From Euryarchaeota archaeon UBA605 (GTDB taxonomy: Archaea > Thermoplasmatota > Poseidoniia > Poseidoniales > Thalassarchaeaceae): a stretch of 64,000 bases of DNA. Under the pieces are notes generated by a model. It saw nothing but the letters and a program-made list of their open reading frames with translations, was not told where the DNA came from and did not search any database. The stretch lies in contig DATY01000019.1 in NCBI GenBank assembly GCA_002504905.1, positions 31,859-95,858 of the forward strand, in the 5' to 3' direction. Made by a program: the position numbers and the translations under genes. Positions 55,165 through 63,712 of this stretch are shown here, one piece after another. Numbering within the stretch: position 1 is the stretch's first letter; every line of letters begins with the position of its first letter.

Positions 55165-56285
55165 TCATCACCTCCTTTAGATAATTCCGGATCTGCCACC
55201 CATTCATTTTCTATTGGGTCCCACAGCCATCCTGGATTCTCATCTGACTTAATGAGCCTTGACCAATATTTTTCATCTAATTCTGGAGTAGTTGATTCTT
55301 GATATTCAATTATTGAATTATCAACTTCTTCAGTATTATCAATAATTTTCTTAACTCCTCTCGGCGCAAACCATGATTGTAATGAAACCATGAATCCTAA
55401 TATAATTAAAGCAAAAGAAATTGATTGTAAGTTTGCTCCCAATGATGTACCATCGAAATATGGCTCCGAGGTGCCCATAGATAACCACGGCATAATATTA
55501 CTGAAATCACCCATTGATGCAACCATTTGATATTCAATTCTTGTATCTCCGAGAGTTGCAGGTAGTGAAACTTCCCATTCTTGATCAGCTACCATTTCGA
55601 CAGTTGCTTCATGAGATCTAGTCTCTCCTGATAATCTCCAATAAACTTCCAGAGATTCAGTATTAACTGTTCTAATAGTAATAGTTGATGAATCTCCAGA
55701 TATTCTTTCTTCTGGAGATGTCCAACCATCAGCAAGAGTAGGATAATTCTCAGGAATAGGTTCAATATTAACTGCAATAGCGTCTGTCTCACCGATAAAT
55801 GCCTTGTTATTATGATTGTAGTAACTACCATGATGGATTGAGATGTAAATTTCCTTAACACCTAAATCTTCTGGAACTAATAGAACCCAACTAACCGTAA
55901 CTTGGTTTTCAGAAGAAACTACTTCTACATAATTAGATGTTCCACCATTTGGATCTTGTATTATTGTCCATCCATAATCTTCTGGATGATCACCATTTCC
56001 ATTCTTGGAACCAAGTAGGAATATTCCAACTAAGCCATTATCAGATGTATCTAAATTACTAATTGAAACTGAAACTTCAGTAGTTGTACTTGAATAAGCA
56101 GTAGATGACATTTCTACATCTATGATTGCTGATGAAGTTGAAGACAAACTCGGATCTCCATGACATGAACCGCCACAAGTATAATCTCTGTTACTATCGC
56201 CTTTTCCACCAGGATTAGCTACTCCTGAAGAAGTTGCTAATAATAGGATTAGAATTGCACTCAGTGTAATTATTCGAGATTTCAT
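55161..56285 (-). CDS. Secreted membrane-anchored protein with CxxxCH motif
   Basis: 374 residues. Signal peptide 1-23, then a short linker with CGGSCHGDPS, a cytochrome-like motif with three residues between the two Cys instead of two. A beta-sandwich domain follows (about 50-175, with VSVSISNLDTSDNGLVGIFL), then a second beta domain (about 185-265), a membrane helix near 285-305 and a charged tail ending GWLWDPIENEWVADPE. The Cys-Cys-His triplet could bind heme c or another metal; not certain. It overlaps both neighbours by ATGA. Middle gene of the operon. Confidence 0.72.
   Translation of the reverse strand: MKSRIITLSAILILLLATSSGVANPGGKGDSNRDYTCGGSCHGDPSLSSTSSAIIDVEMSSTAYSSTTTEVSVSISNLDTSDNGLVGIFLLGSKNGNGDHPEDYGWTIIQDPNGGTSNYVEVVSSENQVTVSWVLLVPEDLGVKEIYISIHHGSYYNHNNKAFIGETDAIAVNIEPIPENYPTLADGWTSPEERISGDSSTITIRTVNTESLEVYWRLSGETRSHEATVEMVADQEWEVSLPATLGDTRIEYQMVASMGDFSNIMPWLSMGTSEPYFDGTSLGANLQSISFALIILGFMVSLQSWFAPRGVKKIIDNTEEVDNSIIEYQESTTPELDEKYWSRLIKSDENPGWLWDPIENEWVADPELSKGGDE
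55169..55176 (-). promoter_or_regulatory. Near-perfect Shine-Dalgarno inside the upstream gene
   Basis: AGGAGGTG on the minus strand lies at the 3' end of the 374-residue gene, four bases before the ATG at 55164 (seven before the adjacent ATG). It supports translational coupling across the ATGA overlap. Confidence 0.6.
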
Positions 56286-58891
56286 AATTCAGACCTCCTT
56301 TTTTTGAGTTGGAAACTAATTACTAGACTAGAAATTGCTAATATCAAGAATATTAAAGTCAAAGGAATTGACAAAATCGTGATCGAGCCTGTGGGTGAAT
56401 CATCAACATAATTAGCAACAGATGTTGCATCCACTGAAATAATATTTGTCTCATTTTCAAGCCATAATATTTCATTATCTCCGACCACAATAGTGACAGC
56501 ATAATATAATTCAGATGCAATTGGTGCAATTTCATTCCAAGTATTTTCATTAGTCATACCTACTAATTGCATTTCATCTAATGTATCAGTTGAATATGAA
56601 GAACGATAGATACGATATTCATTAGAACTTCCAGACCAAGTTAATTCAATCTCTGTTCCACTAATCTCCGAATTAAGATTACTAATCATAGATACTGGAC
56701 CTAGAGAAAATAAATCTTCAACTGTAATAGATGACCCAAAGTTATCAGTAACTGTCAACTTAACTGAATGTGTTCCCTCACCCAATAGTATCTCAGCAGT
56801 TGAACCAGAAAATGATTGACCGTTGATTTGCCAAAACCAATTTTCAACTATTCCATCTGGATCTAATGAAGATGAACCATCAAACATAATCATAGAACCA
56901 GAAATTGAAATCTCAGGAATCGTGGACCAGGAAGGAATTGGTGGTAAATTAGAAACATCTACAAGTGCAGATGATTGAGAAGTTAGGCCCCAAGGGTCTC
57001 TGGCAATAATTGTGACTTCCCAAATTTGTCCTGGTTCTAATCTTTCAGAGGGAACTAATGATTCTCCATCTAATTCGGGAACTTGATATCCATTCCGATA
57101 CCAAATTACATCGAAAAATAGAGGTTCGTCATCAGGGTCTACTGAAGAGGCTAGAACTACAAGATCTTCCAATGAATTTACAATTCCGAGATCTGGGAAT
57201 GAATCTGGAGAGCCTAAGTATCCTGATGTACCAGAACCAAGAGAAATAGTCGGAATTTCTGGAGCCCCATTATTTATCACTCTAGAAGGAGTTGTCATTG
57301 AATTACCTAAATCTTCTCCATCACGAGGTATTACTTGTACTGACCAATGTTGATCACGAAAAACGGATTCAGAAGGGATAGTTAGTAATCCATCAAACTG
57401 TGGTTCTCTTTCTCCATTTATTATCCAATAAATTTCACTGCCCGACTCTAAGTCGCCATCTAAATCCGATTGCTCCCAAATTACAGATAGATCTTGATTA
57501 GCAGTAAGGTTACCCTCAGGGAGCATGGAAATTGAAGTGACTTCAGGAGGACTATTCAGTATGGTGATACTATCTGCATCAACCCACTCAGACCATACAA
57601 GAGAATCTGAAACTCTCACACTGGCATACCAAACCTGATTTTTTGTAGTTGCATCAGAAGTAACCCATGTTAAGTCATTAAAAGCTGAAACTTGAGAACC
57701 ATCTCTAAACCATCTAATCTCAGTTCCTGCAAGGTTGTCACCATCTGGATCAAACCATCCTACTATGACTTGTAATGCATCATCTGTATATGCATTAGAA
57801 CCTTGAGAGATATAGGCATTAGCAGTTGGGGGATTATTTGATGATCCTATTACAATCAAACCAGTAGATTTAGTCACACCGTAAGACGTACCGTCAAATG
57901 GGGTAATTCTAGCCTCCCATTCATCACCGGAACGAATCATTAAAGAAGAAACGGTCAAAGAATCATCAAGATCACTAACTCTGACTCCATCGAGATACCA
58001 TCTGATTTCAGATCCTTGTTCATTATCGCCATCCAAATCAAAATAGTCATAATCTAGATTGATATCATCAATATCAGTAGGAGATTCTGGAGAAATTTCA
58101 AGATTACGAGCTATTGGGACGGTATTTTGTATAATTATTGGATTCAAAGAAACAGTATCACCTTGATCTTCGCTATCTGAAGGAGTTACTTCAACACGCC
58201 ATTCCTGGCCCTTAGAAATCCAAATATCAGGTACAGATTTCATGTCATTAATCTGGGCTATCTGAAGCCCATCTCTGAACCATCGAATAGTAGTACCTTG
58301 TTCAGAATCACCATCTTCATCATTGTAATCATATTCTACACCAAGACCTGTTTCCTTAGTAGGAACAGAAGGGATATATCGAACATTGGTAGCATTTGGA
58401 GGATTATTCGTACTTGCAGTTGATTCAGGTAAATTCCAAGATCCTGTATCCCAGGAATCTCCCTGATTATTTCCATTTCCATTAGCATATAGAACTGCTA
58501 AATTGAATATTGTAGTTCCTGAACCTGCCGAAGGTGCAGTCCAATCTGCTGACCAAGTTCTAGATGAGGTGCCATCATGAGTTAATTCTCCGCTAACGAG
58601 TTTTACATTATTTCCCAAATTACTCCATGAGCCAAAATTTGCATCTAAATTGAAACCTCCCGAACCTGGAATATGAGGTCCTCCATCCCATGTTAAACTG
58701 TAAGTAGTACTTGCAACATACCCTGAAGATGGTAAGCCAGACAATGAAACACTCATGGTTGTACTTGAACCATGACAGTTACATCCTGTGGATGAACTTC
58801 CTGTCCGACCAGAAGAATTAGACTGTACAGTTTGAGCCGTAGAAATCAAAAACAACACAACCAAAAAGACTGCTATGCGCCTAGACATCAT
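56282..58891 (-). CDS. Secreted membrane-anchored multi-domain protein with CxCH motif (choice-of-anchor V/Reeler-like)
   Basis: 869 residues. Signal peptide 1-24, then SGRTGSSSTGCNCHGSS, a CNCH motif lacking the residue pair expected for CxxCH. The next domain (about 45-155, containing GYVASTTYSLTW, WTAPSAGSG and YANGNGNNQGD) matches the choice-of-anchor V/Reeler layout that in bacteria follows a CxxCH-type sequence. Several Ig/PKD domains follow, each with DxDGDxxxGxEIRW. A last helix (about 840-862) and a basic tail anchor it. First gene of the operon. No enzymatic motif. Confidence 0.8.
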   Translation of the reverse strand: MMSRRIAVFLVVLFLISTAQTVQSNSSGRTGSSSTGCNCHGSSTTMSVSLSGLPSSGYVASTTYSLTWDGGPHIPGSGGFNLDANFGSWSNLGNNVKLVSGELTHDGTSSRTWSADWTAPSAGSGTTIFNLAVLYANGNGNNQGDSWDTGSWNLPESTASTNNPPNATNVRYIPSVPTKETGLGVEYDYNDEDGDSEQGTTIRWFRDGLQIAQINDMKSVPDIWISKGQEWRVEVTPSDSEDQGDTVSLNPIIIQNTVPIARNLEISPESPTDIDDINLDYDYFDLDGDNEQGSEIRWYLDGVRVSDLDDSLTVSSLMIRSGDEWEARITPFDGTSYGVTKSTGLIVIGSSNNPPTANAYISQGSNAYTDDALQVIVGWFDPDGDNLAGTEIRWFRDGSQVSAFNDLTWVTSDATTKNQVWYASVRVSDSLVWSEWVDADSITILNSPPEVTSISMLPEGNLTANQDLSVIWEQSDLDGDLESGSEIYWIINGEREPQFDGLLTIPSESVFRDQHWSVQVIPRDGEDLGNSMTTPSRVINNGAPEIPTISLGSGTSGYLGSPDSFPDLGIVNSLEDLVVLASSVDPDDEPLFFDVIWYRNGYQVPELDGESLVPSERLEPGQIWEVTIIARDPWGLTSQSSALVDVSNLPPIPSWSTIPEISISGSMIMFDGSSSLDPDGIVENWFWQINGQSFSGSTAEILLGEGTHSVKLTVTDNFGSSITVEDLFSLGPVSMISNLNSEISGTEIELTWSGSSNEYRIYRSSYSTDTLDEMQLVGMTNENTWNEIAPIASELYYAVTIVVGDNEILWLENETNIISVDATSVANYVDDSPTGSITILSIPLTLIFLILAISSLVISFQLKKRRSEL

Positions 58892-58984
58892 TATGTCTCA
58901 GAGAAAGAGATATTGAAGAAGTTACTCCAAGGACAGAGTCTATTACGCCGTTGCATTCATGGATGAGTTGTATCTCGCAAGGCC

Positions 58985-61051
58985 ATGAACACTGTAAATT
59001 CAGTTGCAATTATCGGCGCCGGAAACATGGGCTCAGGAATTGCTCAAAAGTCTGCACAAGAACAATTTGATGTTCAAATGGTTGATCGTGAAAAACAGTG
59101 GGTAGATAGGGGAGAAAAAATAATCAGTGATTTTCTTGAAGAAGCAATCCAAAGAAGGATATTCAAACCTGAAAAAGTTGAAGAGATTAAAAATCGTATT
59201 ACAGGTGTTGTAGGAACTGAAAATGTGGCACCAGATACTGATCTTGTAATTGAAGCAGTTTTCGAAGATTTTGAAATCAAAAAAAATGTGTTTAACATTC
59301 TAGATCAAGTTTGTGACGAGAAAACAATTCTAGCATCTAACACCTCATCATTATCCGTAAATGAGTTAGCAAAAGCGACTGGAAGACCTGAAAAATTTGT
59401 AGGTTTGCACTTTTTTTATCATCCAGCTAAGAATAGATTAATTGAGATTATTCCTGCAGAAACCACTTCGCAAGAATCATTGGCGGCTGTTGAACAATAC
59501 TGCAAAACAATGGGTAAAGTTGTGATAATTTGCAAAGATAGACCAGGGTTTGTAGTAAACAGATTCTTTGTTCCGTGGCTGAATGAAGCCTGTCATCTTG
59601 TTGATGAGGGCGTGGCATCAATTGCTCAAATTGATGCAGTTGCTGAAAAAGCATTCAATATCGGGATGGGCCCCTTCGCATTGATGAATTTAACTGGTCC
59701 TTCAATAGCGTTACATGCTACAAATTATCTTGCTGAACAATTGAATTGTACTCGTTATTATGGAGCCGAGTGTCTAAAAAATACCATAGCTAATTCAGGA
59801 ATGTGGGATATTGATCAGAATATAGAGTGTGATGATGAAACATCAAAAATAATCAGAGAAAGACTGTTAGGGCAAGTTTTTGCTGTTTCTGCTCAAATTG
59901 TAGAAGAAGAAATATGTTCAATTGAAGATGTTGATAGAGGAGCAAAAGTAGGATTAAGATGGGCAGAAGGTCCATTCGAGATTGCAAATAGAATTGGAAT
60001 AGAAGAAGCAAAAAATATGGCTACAGAGTATGCAAAATTAGCAAAATTTGATCTACCATTATGGATAAATGAGAAAGAAGGGATGTTTAATTTTAATTAC
60101 ATTGATACCAGATTGGAAGGAGAAATTGCAACCATTGTAATTAACAGGCCTGAGGCAATGAATGCTCTAAATGAGAAAGTTGTAGAGCAATTAGGAGAAG
60201 TTCTAGATGAGTTAAATTCGAATGGAGAAATTTCAACAATAGTGATTGAAGGAGCAGGTAAGGCATTCATTGCTGGAGCAGATGTCAAATATTTCGTAGA
60301 TAAGATTCGTGAAGATTCAATAAAAGATATTTACGATTTCACATCTTATGGTCATGAAGTCTTGAATAAACTTGAGAATTCTAGTAAGACAACTATCGCA
60401 CTTACAACAGGTCTAGCCTTAGGAGGAGGATTGGAGCTAGCATTATCTTGCGATTATAGAATAGGAACTAGGAGATCACAATTTCGTTTTCCAGAAACCA
60501 GTATTGGTATCTTCCCAGGATTAGGAGGAACACAAAGAACTCCACGAATTTGTGGAATAGAAGCATCTAGATATGCGGTATTAGCAGGAAATTTCCTTGA
60601 CTCAAATGTTGCCTCCGCATTAGGCATTATCACTCATCTGACTGATCCTGCAAAAATTAATCAGATAGTAATTAGTTTATCAAAAGAAGGAAAACCTGAA
60701 AATAAATATCCTAGTAAACCAAAGAATGAAGATCATCCAGTTTCGATATTTGCGAAAGAATTTTATTCAAATGAAAATATGGATGAAATAATGTCTGGAA
60801 ATATTCCTGAAAATTTCAATGGAGATCAAAAACTTGCTTCAAGACAGATAAAATCTCTAGGCTACACGGCACCCATAGCTTTGAGAATCGCAGACGATCT
60901 TCTCAACCAAGCTGTCGAAACAGGAGAAGATTTGGATGCTGGCTTAGAAAAAGAATTATCTAATCTAGATGCAATCTTCCAATCTAAAGATGCATTGGAA
61001 GGATTGTCAGCATTAATCGAGGGAAGAAGACCTACTTATACAAATTCTTAA
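58985..61051 (+). CDS. 3-hydroxyacyl-CoA dehydrogenase / enoyl-CoA hydratase fusion
   Basis: 688 residues. The N-terminal half is HADH: GAGNMGSGIAQKSA (NAD site), ASNTSSLSVNELAKATGRP, HFFYHPAKNRLIEII and KDRPGFVVNRFFVPWLNEAC, with a C-terminal 3HCDH domain to about residue 365. From about 375 comes a crotonase: IEGAGKAFIAGADVKYF (oxyanion hole), GLALGGGLELALSCDYRI and PETSIGIFPGLGGTQRTPR (both catalytic Glu). It does the second and third steps of beta-oxidation (or the reverse). This order, HADH first, is the archaeal arrangement, opposite to bacterial FadB. ATG 58985. Convergent with the microprotein pair. Confidence 0.93.
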   Translation: MNTVNSVAIIGAGNMGSGIAQKSAQEQFDVQMVDREKQWVDRGEKIISDFLEEAIQRRIFKPEKVEEIKNRITGVVGTENVAPDTDLVIEAVFEDFEIKKNVFNILDQVCDEKTILASNTSSLSVNELAKATGRPEKFVGLHFFYHPAKNRLIEIIPAETTSQESLAAVEQYCKTMGKVVIICKDRPGFVVNRFFVPWLNEACHLVDEGVASIAQIDAVAEKAFNIGMGPFALMNLTGPSIALHATNYLAEQLNCTRYYGAECLKNTIANSGMWDIDQNIECDDETSKIIRERLLGQVFAVSAQIVEEEICSIEDVDRGAKVGLRWAEGPFEIANRIGIEEAKNMATEYAKLAKFDLPLWINEKEGMFNFNYIDTRLEGEIATIVINRPEAMNALNEKVVEQLGEVLDELNSNGEISTIVIEGAGKAFIAGADVKYFVDKIREDSIKDIYDFTSYGHEVLNKLENSSKTTIALTTGLALGGGLELALSCDYRIGTRRSQFRFPETSIGIFPGLGGTQRTPRICGIEASRYAVLAGNFLDSNVASALGIITHLTDPAKINQIVISLSKEGKPENKYPSKPKNEDHPVSIFAKEFYSNENMDEIMSGNIPENFNGDQKLASRQIKSLGYTAPIALRIADDLLNQAVETGEDLDAGLEKELSNLDAIFQSKDALEGLSALIEGRRPTYTNS

Positions 61052-61062
61052 TCCCTAAAATA

Positions 61063-61170
61063 TTATTTTTTTTGAAGCCTGAGTTTTCTCCTGGGAGATT
61101 GAGACCAAGCAGGACTGCGATATTCGGCCATTCCTGTAATTGCAAGTTCTAAAAATTGCTTAAAATTCAT
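61063..61170 (-). CDS. Microprotein B, 35 residues, basic C-terminus
   Basis: ATG 61170 to TAA 61063. The protein begins MNFKQFLELAITGMAEYRSP and ends with a basic stretch rich in Arg and Lys (RRKLRLQKK). A perfect AAGGAGG lies about seven bases before the ATG inside microprotein A, and the start overlaps A's stop as ATGA. Size, overlap and two strong Shine-Dalgarno sites argue for real translation. The stop lies 12 bases from the end of the fusion enzyme gene. Role unknown: the amphipathic start and cationic tail could suit a membrane-surface or nucleic-acid binding peptide. Confidence 0.6.
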   Translation of the reverse strand: MNFKQFLELAITGMAEYRSPAWSQSPRRKLRLQKK

Positions 61171-61244
61171 AATTTTTCCTCCTTATCACTAATTTCTAAT
61201 TCATTCATTGTTTCATCTAACCATAATTCTAACCATTTATCCAT
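61167..61244 (-). CDS. Microprotein A, 25 residues, acidic and Trp-rich
   Basis: ATG 61244 to TGA 61167. The sequence starts MDKWLELWLDETMNEL, an amphipathic helix with two Trp, and continues through EISDKEEKL. AGGAGG lies seven bases upstream, following one arm of the 12-bp inverted repeat. A promoter TATA (61296-61304, minus strand) is suitably placed. Coupled to microprotein B by ATGA. Too short to match to a family by eye. Confidence 0.6.
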   Translation of the reverse strand: MDKWLELWLDETMNELEISDKEEKL

Positions 61245-61258
61245 TTTAGTTTCCTCCT

Positions 61259-61338
61259 GCACCTTAGTGTAGTTTTCACACTGAGCGAATAACCATTAAT
61301 ATATCAATTAGAAAGTATTTGAGCACACACTAAGGTGC
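61259..61338. promoter_or_regulatory. Mirrored 12-bp operators between the microprotein pair and hxlR-type gene
   Basis: GCACCTTAGTGT (61259-61270) is the exact reverse complement of ACACTAAGGTGC (61327-61338). The left copy sits between the predicted start of the microprotein transcript and its ribosome binding site. The right copy abuts the TATA box of the regulator, where the BRE would be. Each divergent promoter thus has one copy in the same orientation relative to its gene. An additional AGTGT-N7-ACACT (61266-61282) extends the left site. Confidence 0.65.
61296..61304 (-). promoter_or_regulatory. TATA box for the microprotein operon
   Basis: ATATATTAA on the minus strand. A start about 25 bases downstream falls near 61275, just ahead of the left operator and the AGGAGG of microprotein A. 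Confidence 0.5.
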
Positions 61339-61339
61339 A

Positions 61340-61348
61340 TTTTATACA
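61340..61348 (+). promoter_or_regulatory. TATA box for the HxlR-type regulator
   Basis: TTTTATACA follows the right operator arm by one or two bases. The predicted start near 61370 leaves a leader of about eight bases before the ATG at 61378, in line with no visible Shine-Dalgarno. Confidence 0.5.
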
Positions 61349-61377
61349 CTAGATGCTGTTCCCAACATTTGTTAATT

Positions 61378-61836
61378 ATGAGTCAAACAAGGATGAAAGT
61401 TTCAAATAAAGATTGGAAAAAGATTAATTCTGCTCTAGATCAGGTACAAGATAATGGAAGAGATATTAGGCAAATTTTCCAGTCTTACTATGAAGAAGGC
61501 GAGGAAAATATGGAATGGGAAGTAGATGCTGCAGTTATCTCTTTCAGCATGTTCAGTTCTAGATGGACTACTGAGATTCTATCTGCTTTGTACATAGCTG
61601 GGGATAAAAGGTTCAATGAATTAAGGGCTTTATTAAGAGGAATTTCAAGTAGAACCTTGTCAGATAAATTAAGATCTTGCCAAGAAAATGGCTTAGTTGA
61701 AAGAGTTGTAGAAGACGGCCCCCCCATTCGTGTAATTTACAGATTGACCACTCATGGTAGGAATTGTGGAAGGCTACTGGGCCCATTGGTAGCATACATG
61801 AAAATACACAATGACATGGTTGTTTCAGAAGATTGA
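61378..61836 (+). CDS. HxlR-family winged-helix transcriptional regulator
   Basis: 152 residues. The HxlR domain is at about 53-140: SSRWTTEILSALYIAGDKRFNELRALLRG, ISSRTLSDKLRSCQENGLVERVV, then PPIRVIYRLTTHGRNCG. About 50 extra N-terminal residues form a charged coiled segment. Regulators of this family sense electrophiles, redox stress or small ligands and usually repress a divergent neighbour. ATG 61378 is chosen with the TATA box described. It probably controls itself and the microprotein pair through the mirrored operator. No Cys lies in the HTH; one is at about 101. Confidence 0.88.
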   Translation: MSQTRMKVSNKDWKKINSALDQVQDNGRDIRQIFQSYYEEGEENMEWEVDAAVISFSMFSSRWTTEILSALYIAGDKRFNELRALLRGISSRTLSDKLRSCQENGLVERVVEDGPPIRVIYRLTTHGRNCGRLLGPLVAYMKIHNDMVVSED

Positions 61837-61905
61837 GTTGACAAATGAAGCGTTACCGACTCAAATGACCGATTCTTTCAAAGACTAGTTCATGAGAATA
61901 ATGTT

Positions 61906-62562
61906 ATGGCTTTACTCCAACAGTGGCGCAGTAGGCGTTCTTGGGCCATCGATGGCATTTTTGCTCTTGGTGGAGCTACACTAGGGATTACAGGTCTAAT
62001 TCCAGCATTTATTCCTCCAATTTCTGAAGGTACGATTTCTTTACCTGGTGAACACCCATGGGAACACCCTGTACGTGCAAGAATTCTGACTACTTTAGAA
62101 AAATCACCAGGTTTACATTTTCGTGAATTACAAAGAAGAATGAATGCTGCTAATGGAACTCTTAGACATCACTTGGATGTTCTAGTTAATGAAAAAACTG
62201 TGACTATAATTCCAGTTAATGGAAGAACCTGTTATTATGCCGGTGCACCTGCACAAATAGAGATTCTATTAGGAACAGGAGTAAGGGATGAACAAAAAGC
62301 AGCAGCAATGTTACCAGTAGGTCTATCCAGTCTGCAAAAATCTATTGTTGTTAGACTTGCAGTTTCTTGTGTTCCTGAAAGTCAAGCGCAACTAGCCAGA
62401 GATTTGGGGAGATCGCGGTCTGCTGTTCATTCTGCAATTTGTGTTCTGAGGAATAGAGGTATTTTATCGCCTAATAAATTGGTTCTAGCAGATCACCTGT
62501 CAGGATTAAAGTCCTCGAGAATTGAATATAATTGGCTTGACTTAAGAGCAGAGTATGCTTGA
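61906..62562 (+). CDS. Membrane-tethered double winged-helix regulator
   Basis: 218 residues. An N-terminal basic segment precedes one hydrophobic segment (about 15-38, FALGGATLGITGLIPAFIPP), then a winged helix (about 50-115: RARILTTLEKSPGLHFRELQ with NAANGTLRHHLDVLVNEKTV) and a second HTH (about 145-195: AQLARDLGRSRSAVHSAICVLRNRGIL). This layout is common in archaeal membrane-associated MarR/ArsR-type proteins. Follows the HxlR gene in the same direction by 69 bases. Confidence 0.78.
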   Translation: MALLQQWRSRRSWAIDGIFALGGATLGITGLIPAFIPPISEGTISLPGEHPWEHPVRARILTTLEKSPGLHFRELQRRMNAANGTLRHHLDVLVNEKTVTIIPVNGRTCYYAGAPAQIEILLGTGVRDEQKAAAMLPVGLSSLQKSIVVRLAVSCVPESQAQLARDLGRSRSAVHSAICVLRNRGILSPNKLVLADHLSGLKSSRIEYNWLDLRAEYA

Positions 62563-62626
62563 TTCGCCAAAATTGTACAAAGTTTAGCAGAATGCTCTTA
62601 CACTCTGAATTATCGGATAAGGTTGT

Positions 62627-63712
62627 ATGTTCAGATTAAGGTTGGTAGAAAACCCAATGCCAACCGGTAGTAAAGATACTGGGGTTCTATTAGAATGGTT
62701 AATTGATTCTCTTTCTTTAGTAAGAAGAAAATCTGAATCATGGAATATTAATGATGAGCCTAGCGCACTACATAGAATGTTTACTGGATCATTATTAGTA
62801 GAACCACTTAGAGGTTGGAATACAAAAGAATTGGGTGATTCTTGTGGATTATCACAAACTGCAATGCATAATCAAATGCTCAGACTGAGAGAATCAGGAC
62901 TCGTTTCTTCAGAACTCAAGGGAAGATGGCATATACATGTACTAAGAGGAGGTTCGATGACAACTGCAGTAGAGTTATTAGGAGTTCAAGCAAGGAAGAT
63001 TATTGACATACGCCTCTCAGAATTATCCAGTTTAATTGTTGAATCTGAAGAAAGAATGTTGACTGCTGCTGAGGAAGAAGAAAGACGATTTAGGATTAAG
63101 ATTGCAGAACCGAGTGCTACAATTGAAGGACAAAATCGGATCGATTCACTAATTGAAGATTTAGGCTTAAATGGTGAAAGAGGGAAGTCAGATGATGACC
63201 TAGCAAAAAGAATAACAATAGAGTTATCTCAAAGCCAAAGGGCAGTTACTTTACTTGTATTGGCAGAAAGATTGAATGAAACAAGATCAAGGGTTCAAAG
63301 AGTTCTTGAAAGATTACTAGAAATGAGTATAATTGAAAGAGTTGCCATGCCAGATAGGATTGCACAAGATGTATATCTTGGTTTAATGAGACAGTTCGAC
63401 GCCAGAGGTGAAGAATGGTTAATCACAAGAGGTGGTTTGGGGAGATTAGATTCAGATGTAACAAAAAAGATTATGTCAGGAATAAAGAAAAAAAATCTTA
63501 ACATAGAAAAAATTCAAGATATTCTCAAAAATGTAGAAATAGAAAATCAAAAATTGTTACTTAATACATTAGGGGGAAGAATGCCCTATGGATTTAGAAT
63601 AGCTGGTAGAAATGGAGATGAAGTTAGAGAAAGAGTCTTGAATCGTTTAGATAGGACTATCAGGAGACTAATTACTGTAGCCAAAAGAATAGATGAGTCC
63701 TTAGGAATATGA
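62627..63712 (+). CDS. Double winged-helix regulator, family not identified
   Basis: 361 residues with no membrane segment. First HTH at about 55-105 (WNTKELGDSCGLSQTAMHNQ then MLRLRESGLVSSEL), a long helical linker rich in Glu and Arg (about 125-155), second HTH at about 205-245 (VLAERLNETRSRVQRVLERL) and a C-terminal region of unclear fold with GGRMPYGFRIAGRNGDEV. The GGRMPYGFR segment might interact with DNA ends or RNA; unknown. Third regulator in a row on this strand. Confidence 0.7.
   Translation: MFRLRLVENPMPTGSKDTGVLLEWLIDSLSLVRRKSESWNINDEPSALHRMFTGSLLVEPLRGWNTKELGDSCGLSQTAMHNQMLRLRESGLVSSELKGRWHIHVLRGGSMTTAVELLGVQARKIIDIRLSELSSLIVESEERMLTAAEEEERRFRIKIAEPSATIEGQNRIDSLIEDLGLNGERGKSDDDLAKRITIELSQSQRAVTLLVLAERLNETRSRVQRVLERLLEMSIIERVAMPDRIAQDVYLGLMRQFDARGEEWLITRGGLGRLDSDVTKKIMSGIKKKNLNIEKIQDILKNVEIENQKLLLNTLGGRMPYGFRIAGRNGDEVRERVLNRLDRTIRRLITVAKRIDESLGI

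Noticed and set aside
61837..61905. Six-codon ORF (MTDSFK) between the HxlR gene and the next regulator
   Set aside because: Too short, no ribosome binding site; treated as spacer.
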